64,000 nt of DNA from Nitrospirota bacterium. Its GTDB lineage: Bacteria; Nitrospirota; Thermodesulfovibrionia; Thermodesulfovibrionales; Magnetobacteriaceae. The position numbers and the translations under genes were made by a program. The DNA is taken from NCBI GenBank assembly GCA_015233725.1, contig JADFXD010000005.1, positions 1 through 64,000 on the forward strand, written 5' to 3'. The stretch's first letter is position 1; every line of letters begins with the position of its first letter. Shown here one piece after another: positions 9,362-18,893 of the stretch. The notes under the pieces are model-generated. The model did no database searches. It was not told where the DNA came from and saw only the letters and a list, made by a program, of their open reading frames with translations.

Positions 9362-12300
9362 TTATACCTGTACACGACTCTGGACGACGTGATAGACGCC
9401 CTTACTATAGACGCCCTCTATGTCCTGAGGCGAACCTGTGATGTCCTCAATCTTGATACCTATCTCCGAAATGGCACGCATCAGGCCCATCTGAAATTGC
9501 TTATCCCACAGCAATGGCTCATCGGCGTAGTCTATGACGACCTCCCTGGATGCCGGCAACAAGATGCTGTCATAAAGCCCCGCCCCTGCATACCCCATGA
9601 GGTCTTCTGCGTTGGTGTCGGAGCGAAATATCATGCCGCCTCCATAGAGCCCTACCCCCTTGCTTGGGTAAAAGACGGGCGACAGTGTCTTGTCCGCCTT
9701 GTTGCAGACAAAGCTCAATGCCCTGCCAGGGAAGTTGCCCACAAGCGTCTCGCCAAGACCCAACACGATCTCGGCGTAGAGCTCGTCTCTGTTGTTGTTT
9801 ATGGGGTTTAGCGTGTGTATGACAAACGCGTACTCTGCCTCTATGACCCCCTGGATGAGGATGGCCATGGAGAGTCCCTCATGCGGGATGCCCATGTTTC
9901 TCCGGCTCAGGTAGGCACGCTCATTCCATATAGAGGCATAGACCTGCTTTATACAGCGCCATCCTTCGGTCCAATTGTCGGGGACCGACAGACCCTCTCT
10001 CTGCATCACACCGGTAAGCGCCTCAAGGAGGGCATCGACTGGGTTTAACGACATGATGGTGTCTTTGATGGCGTCGAGCGCTGCCGGCAACCCCTGGTCT
10101 GTTGCTGCCAGGGCGCGCACCTGATCGTCGTAGACCCTCTTGACGTCTGCGTTAGCCGGCTGTGTCATCAGGTGATCGAAGATACCAAAGGGGATCACCA
10201 CGGAGGCGGGGGTGTGTATCCAGTTGGGGAGGCTGTCGCGGATTAATACGAGGTTGTTGGACTTGAGGCCCGCTGTCCTGGCGCTGAACTCCCTTGATGT
10301 CAGGGCGTAGGCCTCAAAGGCGTTATCCCTTGGCTGTAGCGATATCTGCTGCTTGGTAGTTGATCGCTGTGCAAACGTGGTATCCGTGGGCTCTGACACA
10401 TCAAATGTCACCTCTCCTGCAGCCGTGACAATGAGGCTCAACCAATGTCCCTTAAGCGCCTTGAGGCGTTCGACGATATCTTTATTGTAGCAGGTGGCAA
10501 AGAGCACCGCGCCGTTTCGAGCGCGGACGCCGAGGTGGGAGACAACATCTATGTTGTTGCCCGATATAATGGCCGTGACCCCCTTGGGTATCTCCTCGTC
10601 TCCTACCACCTTGTCGGTTATTATAATCGTGGGTGTATCAAAGACCGTTTGTGTGACCTTGTGCAGGGCGTCAACGACCTCTGCCTTACCAACTGCGTTA
10701 TGTCGGCTGATCACCTGCCATTGTGGGAGTATGCCCTGTTTCAGCAGGGCCATCTCAAGGTACTGCAACAACAGCGACAGGGCAAAGATCAGACGCGTCC
10801 TGATGACCTCCTCCGTAAAGAGGTTGACCGTCCACGAGTCGGCATGAAAGGCCTTGCCGAGGAACTGGGCGTTGTCGTGAAACATCCTGTAGTATCTGTC
10901 AATGAAGCTGCCCAAGAGGCGCTTTAGGCGTTCTAAGATGGCAAGGCAGTGATATCTCCACTCGTTGTCCTGAAACGATAGTCTGCTCAGGTGCCTGGAG
11001 CAGGCCCTGAGGTCGTCGTTTGTGTTGGTAAGGAGGATGTTTTCCACCACTATGGCAATCAGGGAGGTAAGCTCCTCGACGTTCATGTTCTGGTTTACGT
11101 GTTTCTCTATCAGTACCCTCAGGTGTTCCTCTAGCCCCAGCGACAGAAAGAGCAGGTCTCTGAGGCGTTGCCGGTCTCTTTCGTTATCCAGGCGGGAGTT
11201 GAGTTCTCTGCATACCTCCGTTATAGTCGTGGTGACATTAGAGAGGGAAGTGTCCTTGTATTGGAGGATTGAGTGTAATTTTTGTTGCATACCGTGGTCA
11301 AAGAGGTAGAGGGCGGCATTGACTGCCCTGTAGAGGTCGGTGCCTGAGTGGACGGACTTGAGGGTCTTGAGGTAGTTGCTGAAGTCATGCAGCAGGGCGT
11401 CCTTTAGGTGAGGGACAAAGTCGGGAGGGGTCGTAATGGGGCGTTCAAAGCCCGCGAGCCTTTCCCTGCTGATACCAGCTGCCCTGAGTGTGGAGAAAAA
11501 CACGTCGAGGTTGCCGTTACTGCGCAGGAACTCTATGTATGCCTCACATATTGCGATGTCATCGGCGGTTGTGTTGTTGTGTAGTTTCTGGTGCCATTGC
11601 TCGAGGAATTGTCCTGAGACCTCCTTTAGGTGGTGGCGGTGCATGATCTGTAGGATTTCGTCGCGTATGCGTTGGCCATCCCCGCCGGCGCCGAGGGTGG
11701 TCATCATCAGGGCGATGATTTCGTGCAGGTCTGGTTCGTTTATGAACTTCTCTGCCAGCTTGAGGGTGAGGCGTTCAACGGAGTGACCGAGCTCTCTGGG
11801 TTGGGTGTTGTAGTTGCGTTGCCAGTCCAGTTGCCTCAGAAACGAGTAACGCAGCCAGACAAAGAGCAGACTAAAGCCCAGTCCTCGCAGGCCATCACAG
11901 AGGTCATGACAGAGATTAAACCTGTGCATGAGGGTCCATGAGTGGTTGCCCATTTCGCCGTCTATGATCCTCTCGGCGATGTGCAAGAGTCCCTCGTCCT
12001 TAAGGGCGACCTCAGCCTGAGGGTTCAATACTACGGGGACCTGATAGTTCTTACCGTGGTTGTTGTCCCATCGGTTCTCCTCGGGGAAGAACAGGACAAA
12101 GGACAGGAAGTTAAACCCCATGTCCCTGGCAATCCTGATGGTTATATTGCCCCCCAGGTGATTGGGTTGAAACGGGCTCTGTATAGCAGTGTGCTGGACG
12201 GCTACGCTCTCTTGCGGCCAACAGGACTCCGGTGGTACCTGCCACGTGGCCCCTCTGTTGCCACATACCCCCCAGTGCAGGAGGCACTTGCGCTTGTCCT

Positions 12301-12397
12301 TTAAGGCCAGCCGCATCTCAATCAGGCCATCCATCTCCTGCGTCTCAACGACCAGCTTGATAGACCTGTCCATGTTTATTTCGTGTGATATCGTCAT
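9362..12397 (-). CDS. Alpha-glucan water dikinase-like protein
   Basis: NNIDVVSHLGVRARNGAVLFATCYN phosphohistidine region; FRSDTNAEDLMGYAGAGLYDSILLP nucleotide-binding region; WHQKLHNNTTADDIAICEAYI. Confidence 0.88.
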   Translation of the reverse strand: MTISHEINMDRSIKLVVETQEMDGLIEMRLALKDKRKCLLHWGVCGNRGATWQVPPESCWPQESVAVQHTAIQSPFQPNHLGGNITIRIARDMGFNFLSFVLFFPEENRWDNNHGKNYQVPVVLNPQAEVALKDEGLLHIAERIIDGEMGNHSWTLMHRFNLCHDLCDGLRGLGFSLLFVWLRYSFLRQLDWQRNYNTQPRELGHSVERLTLKLAEKFINEPDLHEIIALMMTTLGAGGDGQRIRDEILQIMHRHHLKEVSGQFLEQWHQKLHNNTTADDIAICEAYIEFLRSNGNLDVFFSTLRAAGISRERLAGFERPITTPPDFVPHLKDALLHDFSNYLKTLKSVHSGTDLYRAVNAALYLFDHGMQQKLHSILQYKDTSLSNVTTTITEVCRELNSRLDNERDRQRLRDLLFLSLGLEEHLRVLIEKHVNQNMNVEELTSLIAIVVENILLTNTNDDLRACSRHLSRLSFQDNEWRYHCLAILERLKRLLGSFIDRYYRMFHDNAQFLGKAFHADSWTVNLFTEEVIRTRLIFALSLLLQYLEMALLKQGILPQWQVISRHNAVGKAEVVDALHKVTQTVFDTPTIIITDKVVGDEEIPKGVTAIISGNNIDVVSHLGVRARNGAVLFATCYNKDIVERLKALKGHWLSLIVTAAGEVTFDVSEPTDTTFAQRSTTKQQISLQPRDNAFEAYALTSREFSARTAGLKSNNLVLIRDSLPNWIHTPASVVIPFGIFDHLMTQPANADVKRVYDDQVRALAATDQGLPAALDAIKDTIMSLNPVDALLEALTGVMQREGLSVPDNWTEGWRCIKQVYASIWNERAYLSRRNMGIPHEGLSMAILIQGVIEAEYAFVIHTLNPINNNRDELYAEIVLGLGETLVGNFPGRALSFVCNKADKTLSPVFYPSKGVGLYGGGMIFRSDTNAEDLMGYAGAGLYDSILLPASREVVIDYADEPLLWDKQFQMGLMRAISEIGIKIEDITGSPQDIEGVYSKGVYHVVQSRVQV

Positions 12398-13110
12398 ATA
12401 ACCTTTCTTTTGCTGTATATGTAAACTAACCAAATAGTTAATAATTCTGTGATTTCATTTGCAAATAACCTCATAATCGATACGTAATCATCTACAATTT
12501 TCAGATTTAAGTCATCAAAGGCTTCATCTCTATGTATTATAGCGTTTCTACGATAAATAAGTGTATTAATTTGTTCCTTTATATTTATACTTGAAATATT
12601 AACACTCATCATATTTAACATGTCAAAAACATTATCGATGCCAATTAAAACAAATAATTTCTTGATAGCGCTCGCTCCATGTTCACCATAATCAAATGAT
12701 ATCGGTATCTTTAAACTATCTATGTTTATTATATTATCCCTTAATAGCTCAGACAAGCTATTAAATAAATGTACCATTGAATCGTGTTTATCTTTATTTG
12801 TGCCTGTTTTTTTAATACTGCCATCTAACTGCTCTGTTATTTGTTTTGTTTGTCTTATTTTGTAAACTAAATGTGGTACAGTTAACTCTGATGGAATTTC
12901 TTTTCCTAATTTGAGATCATTAATTTTTTTTATATACTCTTCTAATATGTCTTCCAGGAAAGTTTCTACTTTTGCTAAAAGCAAGAGGATTGCTGACTTG
13001 AGTATTGCGTTATAAGATAAATGTGTATGTGCATGTGCTAATTTCAAGAGTGCATTTACCTCTTCTATAGCGTTATTAAATTCATTTAGTGCCTCAAATA
13101 CTACAGGCAT
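12394..13110 (-). CDS. MAE_28990/MAE_18760-like HEPN family protein (putative nuclease)
   Basis: Helical HEPN-like ORF, AT-rich, directly follows a DUF262 gene. Confidence 0.65.
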   Translation of the reverse strand: MPVVFEALNEFNNAIEEVNALLKLAHAHTHLSYNAILKSAILLLLAKVETFLEDILEEYIKKINDLKLGKEIPSELTVPHLVYKIRQTKQITEQLDGSIKKTGTNKDKHDSMVHLFNSLSELLRDNIINIDSLKIPISFDYGEHGASAIKKLFVLIGIDNVFDMLNMMSVNISSINIKEQINTLIYRRNAIIHRDEAFDDLNLKIVDDYVSIMRLFANEITELLTIWLVYIYSKRKVI

Positions 13111-13111
13111 A

Positions 13112-14353
13112 TTAACGGATCAACATCTTATTGAGTTTTGTGCAAAATGTTTTAAGTCTATACTCAATCTTTGCCTTGTTTGATGTGCCACTGGTGATGC
13201 TATCAGAAAAATCCTTGTCGGTATGGATTAGCGTTTTAAGTAATTCTACTATTTCATCATTATGCTTTAATAAGACTGCCTCGTCATGGATTTCAAAACA
13301 AATCATGACAGCATCCATTATCGATCTGTTTATCGCTCTGTCGTAATTTCCATCAATGTCAATCTTCCTAAACGCGTTGGAACCAAATACTGAAAACACC
13401 TTGTCTATGGTTGAGGTGAATTTATCTTCAATTCGTATAAGTTCTTCATCTTCTGGATTTCTTTTACCACTCATATAGATATTTAAAAATGACTTCATTG
13501 AACCTGGATAATCTCTGAGTTCAAAAGTATTGCTGTCAATAGCCTCAGATATGGCCAGGTATCGTAAGACAAGCTCAGTATCAGCCATTCGTTTATGCTC
13601 ATTTGTAAGTCCAAGAATATCCATCCACTGCTTATTGCTTCTCAACTCTTTTATTCGCTCATTTAGTTTACCGCTATATAGACGATTTCTTAATTCTTGT
13701 GGATGGAGTTTTAGAGAGCCAGTATTTAGTCTCATGAAAACATCATACTTTACATCAGGGTGGGATTCCTTTAATATAACTATTATACGAATAAGGGCAT
13801 AGTTTATTGATTTTTTATATCTATGTTCCAGGTCTTCGTATAAACGTCCATTTAAGTCCGTAAAGACCTCCATACCAGATAGCTTGAATTCATTGGAGAA
13901 AAATCTTTTCAGTGAATAAAGCCTCTGAAGGCCATCTATGACATTCCATCTTTCATCTTCCTCATCATCGAAGATGTTTTTCGACTCGTGCCATAGCCCG
14001 TTGTAAAAGGCCCGAAGGGGTGCCTTCTCGTCCTCAGACACATAGATTGGAGGTATAGGGAAATTCAACAGGATTGACTCTATTAAAAGAGAAGCTTTCT
14101 TATTGTCCCAAGTATAATTGTGCTTATAATCAGGTGGTAATATAATCTCTCCTGTATTCATTCGACTTACTATCTCAGAAATGCCCTCATCGTAGGCCTG
14201 AGCAATTATCCTTCTTTTCTCTAGAAAGACACGATCTATATATATGTAATCTTCAATACCTATGGTATCAGTAAATGTAAGGGTATCAGTAAATTCAAAA
14301 CACACGTCCTGTTCTGTAACATCACTCTTGACTTCTTCTAATACTTCAGGCAT
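13112..14353 (-). CDS. DUF262 domain-containing protein
   Basis: YKHNYTWDNKKASLLIESILLNFPIPPIYVSED, WNVIDGLQRLYSL, RLNTGSLKLHPQELRN. Confidence 0.9.
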   Translation of the reverse strand: MPEVLEEVKSDVTEQDVCFEFTDTLTFTDTIGIEDYIYIDRVFLEKRRIIAQAYDEGISEIVSRMNTGEIILPPDYKHNYTWDNKKASLLIESILLNFPIPPIYVSEDEKAPLRAFYNGLWHESKNIFDDEEDERWNVIDGLQRLYSLKRFFSNEFKLSGMEVFTDLNGRLYEDLEHRYKKSINYALIRIIVILKESHPDVKYDVFMRLNTGSLKLHPQELRNRLYSGKLNERIKELRSNKQWMDILGLTNEHKRMADTELVLRYLAISEAIDSNTFELRDYPGSMKSFLNIYMSGKRNPEDEELIRIEDKFTSTIDKVFSVFGSNAFRKIDIDGNYDRAINRSIMDAVMICFEIHDEAVLLKHNDEIVELLKTLIHTDKDFSDSITSGTSNKAKIEYRLKTFCTKLNKMLIR

Positions 14354-14363
14354 CTTCCCTCCC

Positions 14364-14386
14364 TTATTGCCAGTGCGGCTCGCACC
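14364..14386. repeat. Second short palindromic family, copy 1
   Basis: CTTATTGCCAGTGCGGCTCGCACC. Confidence 0.5.
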
Positions 14387-14501
14387 TTACCATATCGCTT
14401 AATCCAGATTAAACCCAACTACTAATACTAACAAAATCCCACGCTTTCTGTCAAACTTTTTTTTATTTGTCTGTGATGCAAAAAATGGGCATGATAAGAA
14501 A

Positions 14502-14664
14502 GGCTCCTTCGTAAAGTGAGTGGGTAACCCAATCCCTCTATTGATATTAAGAAGGGCAGTAGGAAAAAGAATAACAGGTGGATTAGGATGGCCTATGGAT
14601 GGGATTCTGTGAGGGTGCTTTCACAAAGGTAGGAAAGGTTACCCACTTGAAGTAAGAAGGAACC
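14502..14664. repeat. Imperfect inverted-repeat element with about 28-nt arms
   Basis: GGCTCCTTCGTAAAGTGAGTGGGTAACC (14502-14529) versus reverse complement of 14637-14664, GGTTCCTTCTTACTTCAAGTGGGTAACC; 21 of 28 match. Confidence 0.6.
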
Positions 14665-14682
14665 ATAAGAAAAGTAACACGC

Positions 14683-15825
14683 TTGAGCATTACGGCGCGT
14701 CAAGGGGGCCGTGCTCCCTTGTGGAGGGGTCTGAGGGGAGGCAAAGCCTCCCCTTCTTTTCTTCTTCTCTTTCTCCTTCCCTTTTTTCCAATCCAGTGTG
14801 GTAATATATACACAAGGTATTTGGATTTGGAACTCGTTAGGGGTTTAGATAATATAACAGGGCAGTACAGGCGTCCGGTTGTGACGCTTGGGAACTTCGA
14901 TGGCGTGCACATGGGACACCAGAAGATATTTTCAGAGGTTGTGCGCCGCGCACGCGATATTGACGGCACCGCCATTGTGATGACCTTCGACCCACACCCC
15001 GCAGTGTTTATCAATCCCCAACTACAGATGAAGTTCCTTACCCCCTTTGAGATCAAGGCCCAATTGATCGAGCACTCCGGGGTTGACTTGCTAATCTGTA
15101 TCACCTTTGACAAAGATTTCGCCTCCCTTGGCCCTGAGCAATTCATACACACAGTCCTCGTGCAACAGCTCGGGGTGGCTGCCGTGATAGTCGGCCACGG
15201 GTTTCGCTTTGGCAGGGGCAAGAAGGGGACTACAGACAACTTTCGCCGCCTGAGCAAGCGCTTTGGCTTTGGATTTAACGTCGTGAGAAACGTCCGACGG
15301 GGCGGCCTCGTGGTTAGTAGCAGCCGCATCAGGGAACTCCTGCTTACGGGCGACATAGACCAGACCAACCACCTCCTGGACAGACCCTACTTTATCGATG
15401 GCATCGTCGTCAAGGGAAAGGACCGGGGCGGCAAGTGCCTTGGCATCCCCACGGCCAACCTCTGCTGTGCCGATGAGTTTCTGCCCTGCGGGGGCGTCTA
15501 CGCCGTCCGCGCCAGGGTCGAGGACAGCCTTCTTGTTGCCAGTGCAGGTGCGACTGCACCAGCGATAAGAGCTGGCACCCTTGAGGGCGTGGCAAACGTT
15601 GGCCTAAACCCCACCTTTGGCGATAACGAGCTCTCCTGCGAGGTGCATCTCTTTGACTACAGCAGCGACCTCGTTGGCGCCACTCTCAGGACGTACTTCA
15701 TAAAGCGACTGAGGGACGAAATGACGTTTGAGTCAGTGGATGCCCTCAAGACCCAGATAAACAAGGACATTCATCAGGCCAGGAGACTACTAAAAAGGCA
15801 CAACAGGGTCTATGTCAATGTCTAA
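14683..15825 (+). CDS. ribF: Bifunctional riboflavin kinase/FAD synthetase; true start probably downstream of the repeat
   Basis: VTLGNFDGVHMGHQKIF, MTFDPHPA, FRFGRGKKGT, GVANVGLNPTFG, LRDEMTFESVDALKTQI. Confidence 0.9.
   Translation: MSITARQGGRAPLWRGLRGGKASPSFLLLFLLPFFPIQCGNIYTRYLDLELVRGLDNITGQYRRPVVTLGNFDGVHMGHQKIFSEVVRRARDIDGTAIVMTFDPHPAVFINPQLQMKFLTPFEIKAQLIEHSGVDLLICITFDKDFASLGPEQFIHTVLVQQLGVAAVIVGHGFRFGRGKKGTTDNFRRLSKRFGFGFNVVRNVRRGGLVVSSSRIRELLLTGDIDQTNHLLDRPYFIDGIVVKGKDRGGKCLGIPTANLCCADEFLPCGGVYAVRARVEDSLLVASAGATAPAIRAGTLEGVANVGLNPTFGDNELSCEVHLFDYSSDLVGATLRTYFIKRLRDEMTFESVDALKTQINKDIHQARRLLKRHNRVYVNV
14698..14788 (+). repeat. Modular palindromic repeat copy R7
   Basis: CGTCAAGGGGGCCGTGCTCCCTTGTGGAGGGGTCTGAGGGGAGGCAAAGCCTCCCCTTCTTTTC. 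Confidence 0.88.
15531..15588. repeat. Second short palindromic family, copy inside ribF (in frame)
   Basis: TTGTTGCCAGTGCAGGTGCGACTGCACCAGCGATAAGAGCTGGCACCC, encodes VASAGATAPAIRAGT. Confidence 0.45.
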
Positions 15826-17805
15826 CCGGACATCCTTTAACCCAAGGGCATGGAGCTTCTTCTGGAGCCTCTGTATCTCGTGATTTAGCTCCACACGCCC
15901 CTTTGCCCTCAGGCTGACCTGTATGCCGATGTCAAACCCCTTGATGGTTGGCGTAAAGGCAACGCACCCAAAGGATTCGGCAACCGCCCGCAGGATATCT
16001 ACCGCTTTAGCCGTTGAGCCTTCCCTGCACATGATACTGACCAGGGCCATCCTCGAAAATGGCGGATAAGACAGCTCCCTCCTGACCCTCAGTTCGTCAA
16101 GGACGAGGCCCTCGTAGTTGTAGCCCTGCAGGAGGGTATAGACCGGGTTATCCGGCAGGGCGGTCTGGATGAGGATAACCTCCCTGGCCATCTCGGAGAG
16201 CCTGAAGACGTCCTGAAAAAACCTCTCCATTGCCTGATACTGCGGCATGGCAAGGTACATGTCGGCCCCAACGATGACTATACCCTTGAAGTGCTTGTAC
16301 AGGTGCAGGGGCTTTAGGAGCATCTTGGTTGCGACAACGATGTTGGCGTCAATTGTCCTGGACAACGCCTTGGATGTCCTCTGCCGGCCCTTTTTTATGA
16401 TGTCGCTGTCGATGCGCACCGCCGAGGTGTTTAGTCTCTGACGGAGTATCTCCTCGATGCGTTGTGTGCCGCTGCCCGTGGAGGTGAAATTGTACCCGTT
16501 GCATACCGGGCAGGCCTCGGGGGGGTTGGTCTTGTAGCCGCATCGGTTGCAGAGCAGGGTTCTGACATCGGCGTTGGTCTCCTCGTTGTAGAGGACGAGT
16601 GGGTGTGTGGTTGCCGGTGGATGGCTGCATTTAGGACAGGTCTGAAAGAAGCCGCAGTCTGAGCATATGGGTATGCCGTAGCCCTTTTTGTTTACGTAGA
16701 CGAGGTGGGTGCCCCTTCTGAGCTGCCTGAGCGCCCTGTAGGACAGGGGTCGTCGTGTCTTAGTTAGCTTGATTGAGGGTCTTGGCACCTCGATGGGGCA
16801 GCGTATGAGCTGGTACCTGCCTGTCAGGGCGTTGTAGTAGGAGGAGACCGAGGGGGTGGCAGAGATGAGCAGGACGGTTGTGTCCTCTAAGAGTCCGCGC
16901 ATGACGGCCACGTCGCGCGCATGGTAGCGGGGCGATTTATCGGACTTGTAGTGTGGGCTGTGCTCCTCTGACACCACGATCAGAGAGGGCCTCTCCAACG
17001 GGGCCAGGACCGCCGACATCGTGCCCGCTACAAATCTGACTGCCCCTTCAACGATTGCCCTGTAGCTGTTGTTACGCTTGACCTTGGGTAGTCCGCTGTG
17101 TAGGAGGCATATCTCCCCGGTTGTTGATGTATCGCTTAGGTGTCCACTTATGGCCGTTAGTTCGTCGATCTCGGGGGATAGTATTATAGCGCTGTCGGTC
17201 AATCTCAGCGCCTCCAGCATGTATCTTATGCCATAGACATACGATGGGGCGTGCAGCAGGAGCACGGAGAAGGCCTTTTTCTCTAAGGCGCTCCTGAGGG
17301 GAGTCAAGGTCTCAGGCGCTATCTCTATCGCTGGCAAGGCGGTGAGGTTGGCGTCTGCCTTTGTACCGGATTCGCCTCTTATTGCCCGTGCGGTTAGATT
17401 GCCCGTGCGGCTCGCACCTCGCACCATTACAGTGGCTGGGGCGGTCTGTCTTGCGGCCTTTGTCGGGGCGTCGGTCTTGATTAGCGACTGGATATCCGGC
17501 AGCATCGACCTGAGCACGAGGCCTGGTTCTGCATGATAGTACTGTCCGGTCCATTGGAGCAGCTTCAGGTGTGCCTCCGACATGGGCGGTTTGTCGTTGT
17601 GCACCTGTGTTATTTCTCTCAGGCTGTAAGGTCTTTCATCATTCCCTTGGTTATAGTCAACGATGATGCCCTCTCTTTCCCTGGTCCTGATTGGCGCCGA
17701 TACGATCATCCCCCTGACTGCCCTGTGACGCAGCCGCTCAGGGCATATGTACGTCAGGGGCATCAGGTAGACAGGAAAAAGGATGTCTATTAAAACCATT
17801 GCCAA
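15790..17805 (-). CDS. priA: Primosomal protein N' (replication restart helicase)
   Basis: HLVYVNKKGYGIPICSDCGFFQTCPKCSHP, CNRCGYKTNPPEACPVCNGYNFTSTGSGTQRIEEIL. Confidence 0.9.
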   Translation of the reverse strand: MAMVLIDILFPVYLMPLTYICPERLRHRAVRGMIVSAPIRTREREGIIVDYNQGNDERPYSLREITQVHNDKPPMSEAHLKLLQWTGQYYHAEPGLVLRSMLPDIQSLIKTDAPTKAARQTAPATVMVRGASRTGNLTARAIRGESGTKADANLTALPAIEIAPETLTPLRSALEKKAFSVLLLHAPSYVYGIRYMLEALRLTDSAIILSPEIDELTAISGHLSDTSTTGEICLLHSGLPKVKRNNSYRAIVEGAVRFVAGTMSAVLAPLERPSLIVVSEEHSPHYKSDKSPRYHARDVAVMRGLLEDTTVLLISATPSVSSYYNALTGRYQLIRCPIEVPRPSIKLTKTRRPLSYRALRQLRRGTHLVYVNKKGYGIPICSDCGFFQTCPKCSHPPATTHPLVLYNEETNADVRTLLCNRCGYKTNPPEACPVCNGYNFTSTGSGTQRIEEILRQRLNTSAVRIDSDIIKKGRQRTSKALSRTIDANIVVATKMLLKPLHLYKHFKGIVIVGADMYLAMPQYQAMERFFQDVFRLSEMAREVILIQTALPDNPVYTLLQGYNYEGLVLDELRVRRELSYPPFSRMALVSIMCREGSTAKAVDILRAVAESFGCVAFTPTIKGFDIGIQVSLRAKGRVELNHEIQRLQKKLHALGLKDVRLDIDIDPVVPF
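17379..17424. repeat. Second short palindromic family, copy inside priA (in frame)
   Basis: TTATTGCCCGTGCGGTTAGATTGCCCGTGCGGCTCGCACCTCGCACC, encodes RGASRTGNLTARAI on minus strand. Confidence 0.5.
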
Positions 17806-17884
17806 ATTATAGCATAAAAGAAAAAAAGAAGGAGAAGAAGGAGAAATTTTTCATTATCAGCCTTGCCGACATTTATTATGTGGC

Positions 17885-18838
17885 TTAACTGTCGTCGTAA
17901 TCTCCCATCCTGTAGCAGAACTTGCTATAGAAGCTGTCAATGTCCATCACGCCGGACTTTACCAGCTTCAAGGCGCATGGCAGTCCCTGGGAGACCTCAT
18001 AGCCGTGAGCAAGGAAGTGTCTCACGACAGGCTCTTCCCCGTTTAACCAGACATCTATGGTAGAGACGTTCTGACCAACGGCCAGTGTATCGAGGAGGTC
18101 CAGGAAGGCGTCTATGGTGCTGTTATTGGGGACCATGAAATCCAGGAGGTTCATCCTGTCCTTGACAATACTTACAACGGCAAGGGCCTTGATGCCGGTA
18201 GCAAAGAAACCACGCCAGGCAACTATCTGGTATTTACGCGTGGGGTGTTGCTGGTATCTCCACCTCAGGTACCTGGCATCCTTTACGATGGATAGGGGGT
18301 ATAGGCCGCGACACTTTTGCCATAAGACGTCCAGCTCCTTGTCTCTGATGCCATCCCACCTTGTGTAGACCCTCAGTGGCATCTTGTGGATATTGACATC
18401 CTGTATGGTCAGCCTCTTTTGGTACAGGGTGAGCATCCTTCGGCTGGCCCCCATGACCAGGCAATGGAGTCTGGCATGTCGCTCTGATGGAAAGCCAAAG
18501 GCGAAGTCCATCTCCTGTTGCCTGTAAAAGGTCTCAGCCGCCCTCATAACCGGAGGCCTAAGGGAGAACGTCCTGGCCCTGTAGGCTGGATGTGTCATTA
18601 CGTCGCAGAACTGATACGCCCAAAGGCTATATCCCTCAAGCTCCATGGCACACCTGATGCCTCCAAAGTGAGAGACGAGCAGGCGGCCATCCACCCCAAC
18701 GTAGGAATGTGCCCCATGAGGCGCGTCCTTGTACTTCCATAGCCATTCCTCAACCGATATCAGCTTGGAGAAACAAACCCTGAACAGCTCACAAAGGCCG
18801 TCAATATCCTCATCCGTAGCACTCCGTATGACTATCAT
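17885..18838 (-). CDS. GNAT-like N-acetyltransferase family protein
   Basis: MIVIRSATDEDIDGLCELFRVCF start and overall acetyltransferase-like pattern. Confidence 0.65.
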   Translation of the reverse strand: MIVIRSATDEDIDGLCELFRVCFSKLISVEEWLWKYKDAPHGAHSYVGVDGRLLVSHFGGIRCAMELEGYSLWAYQFCDVMTHPAYRARTFSLRPPVMRAAETFYRQQEMDFAFGFPSERHARLHCLVMGASRRMLTLYQKRLTIQDVNIHKMPLRVYTRWDGIRDKELDVLWQKCRGLYPLSIVKDARYLRWRYQQHPTRKYQIVAWRGFFATGIKALAVVSIVKDRMNLLDFMVPNNSTIDAFLDLLDTLAVGQNVSTIDVWLNGEEPVVRHFLAHGYEVSQGLPCALKLVKSGVMDIDSFYSKFCYRMGDYDDS

Positions 18839-18893
18839 CTTACTTTAATATAATACAGGAAATCGTAGGAATTTTGGAATATGGAACTATTAA

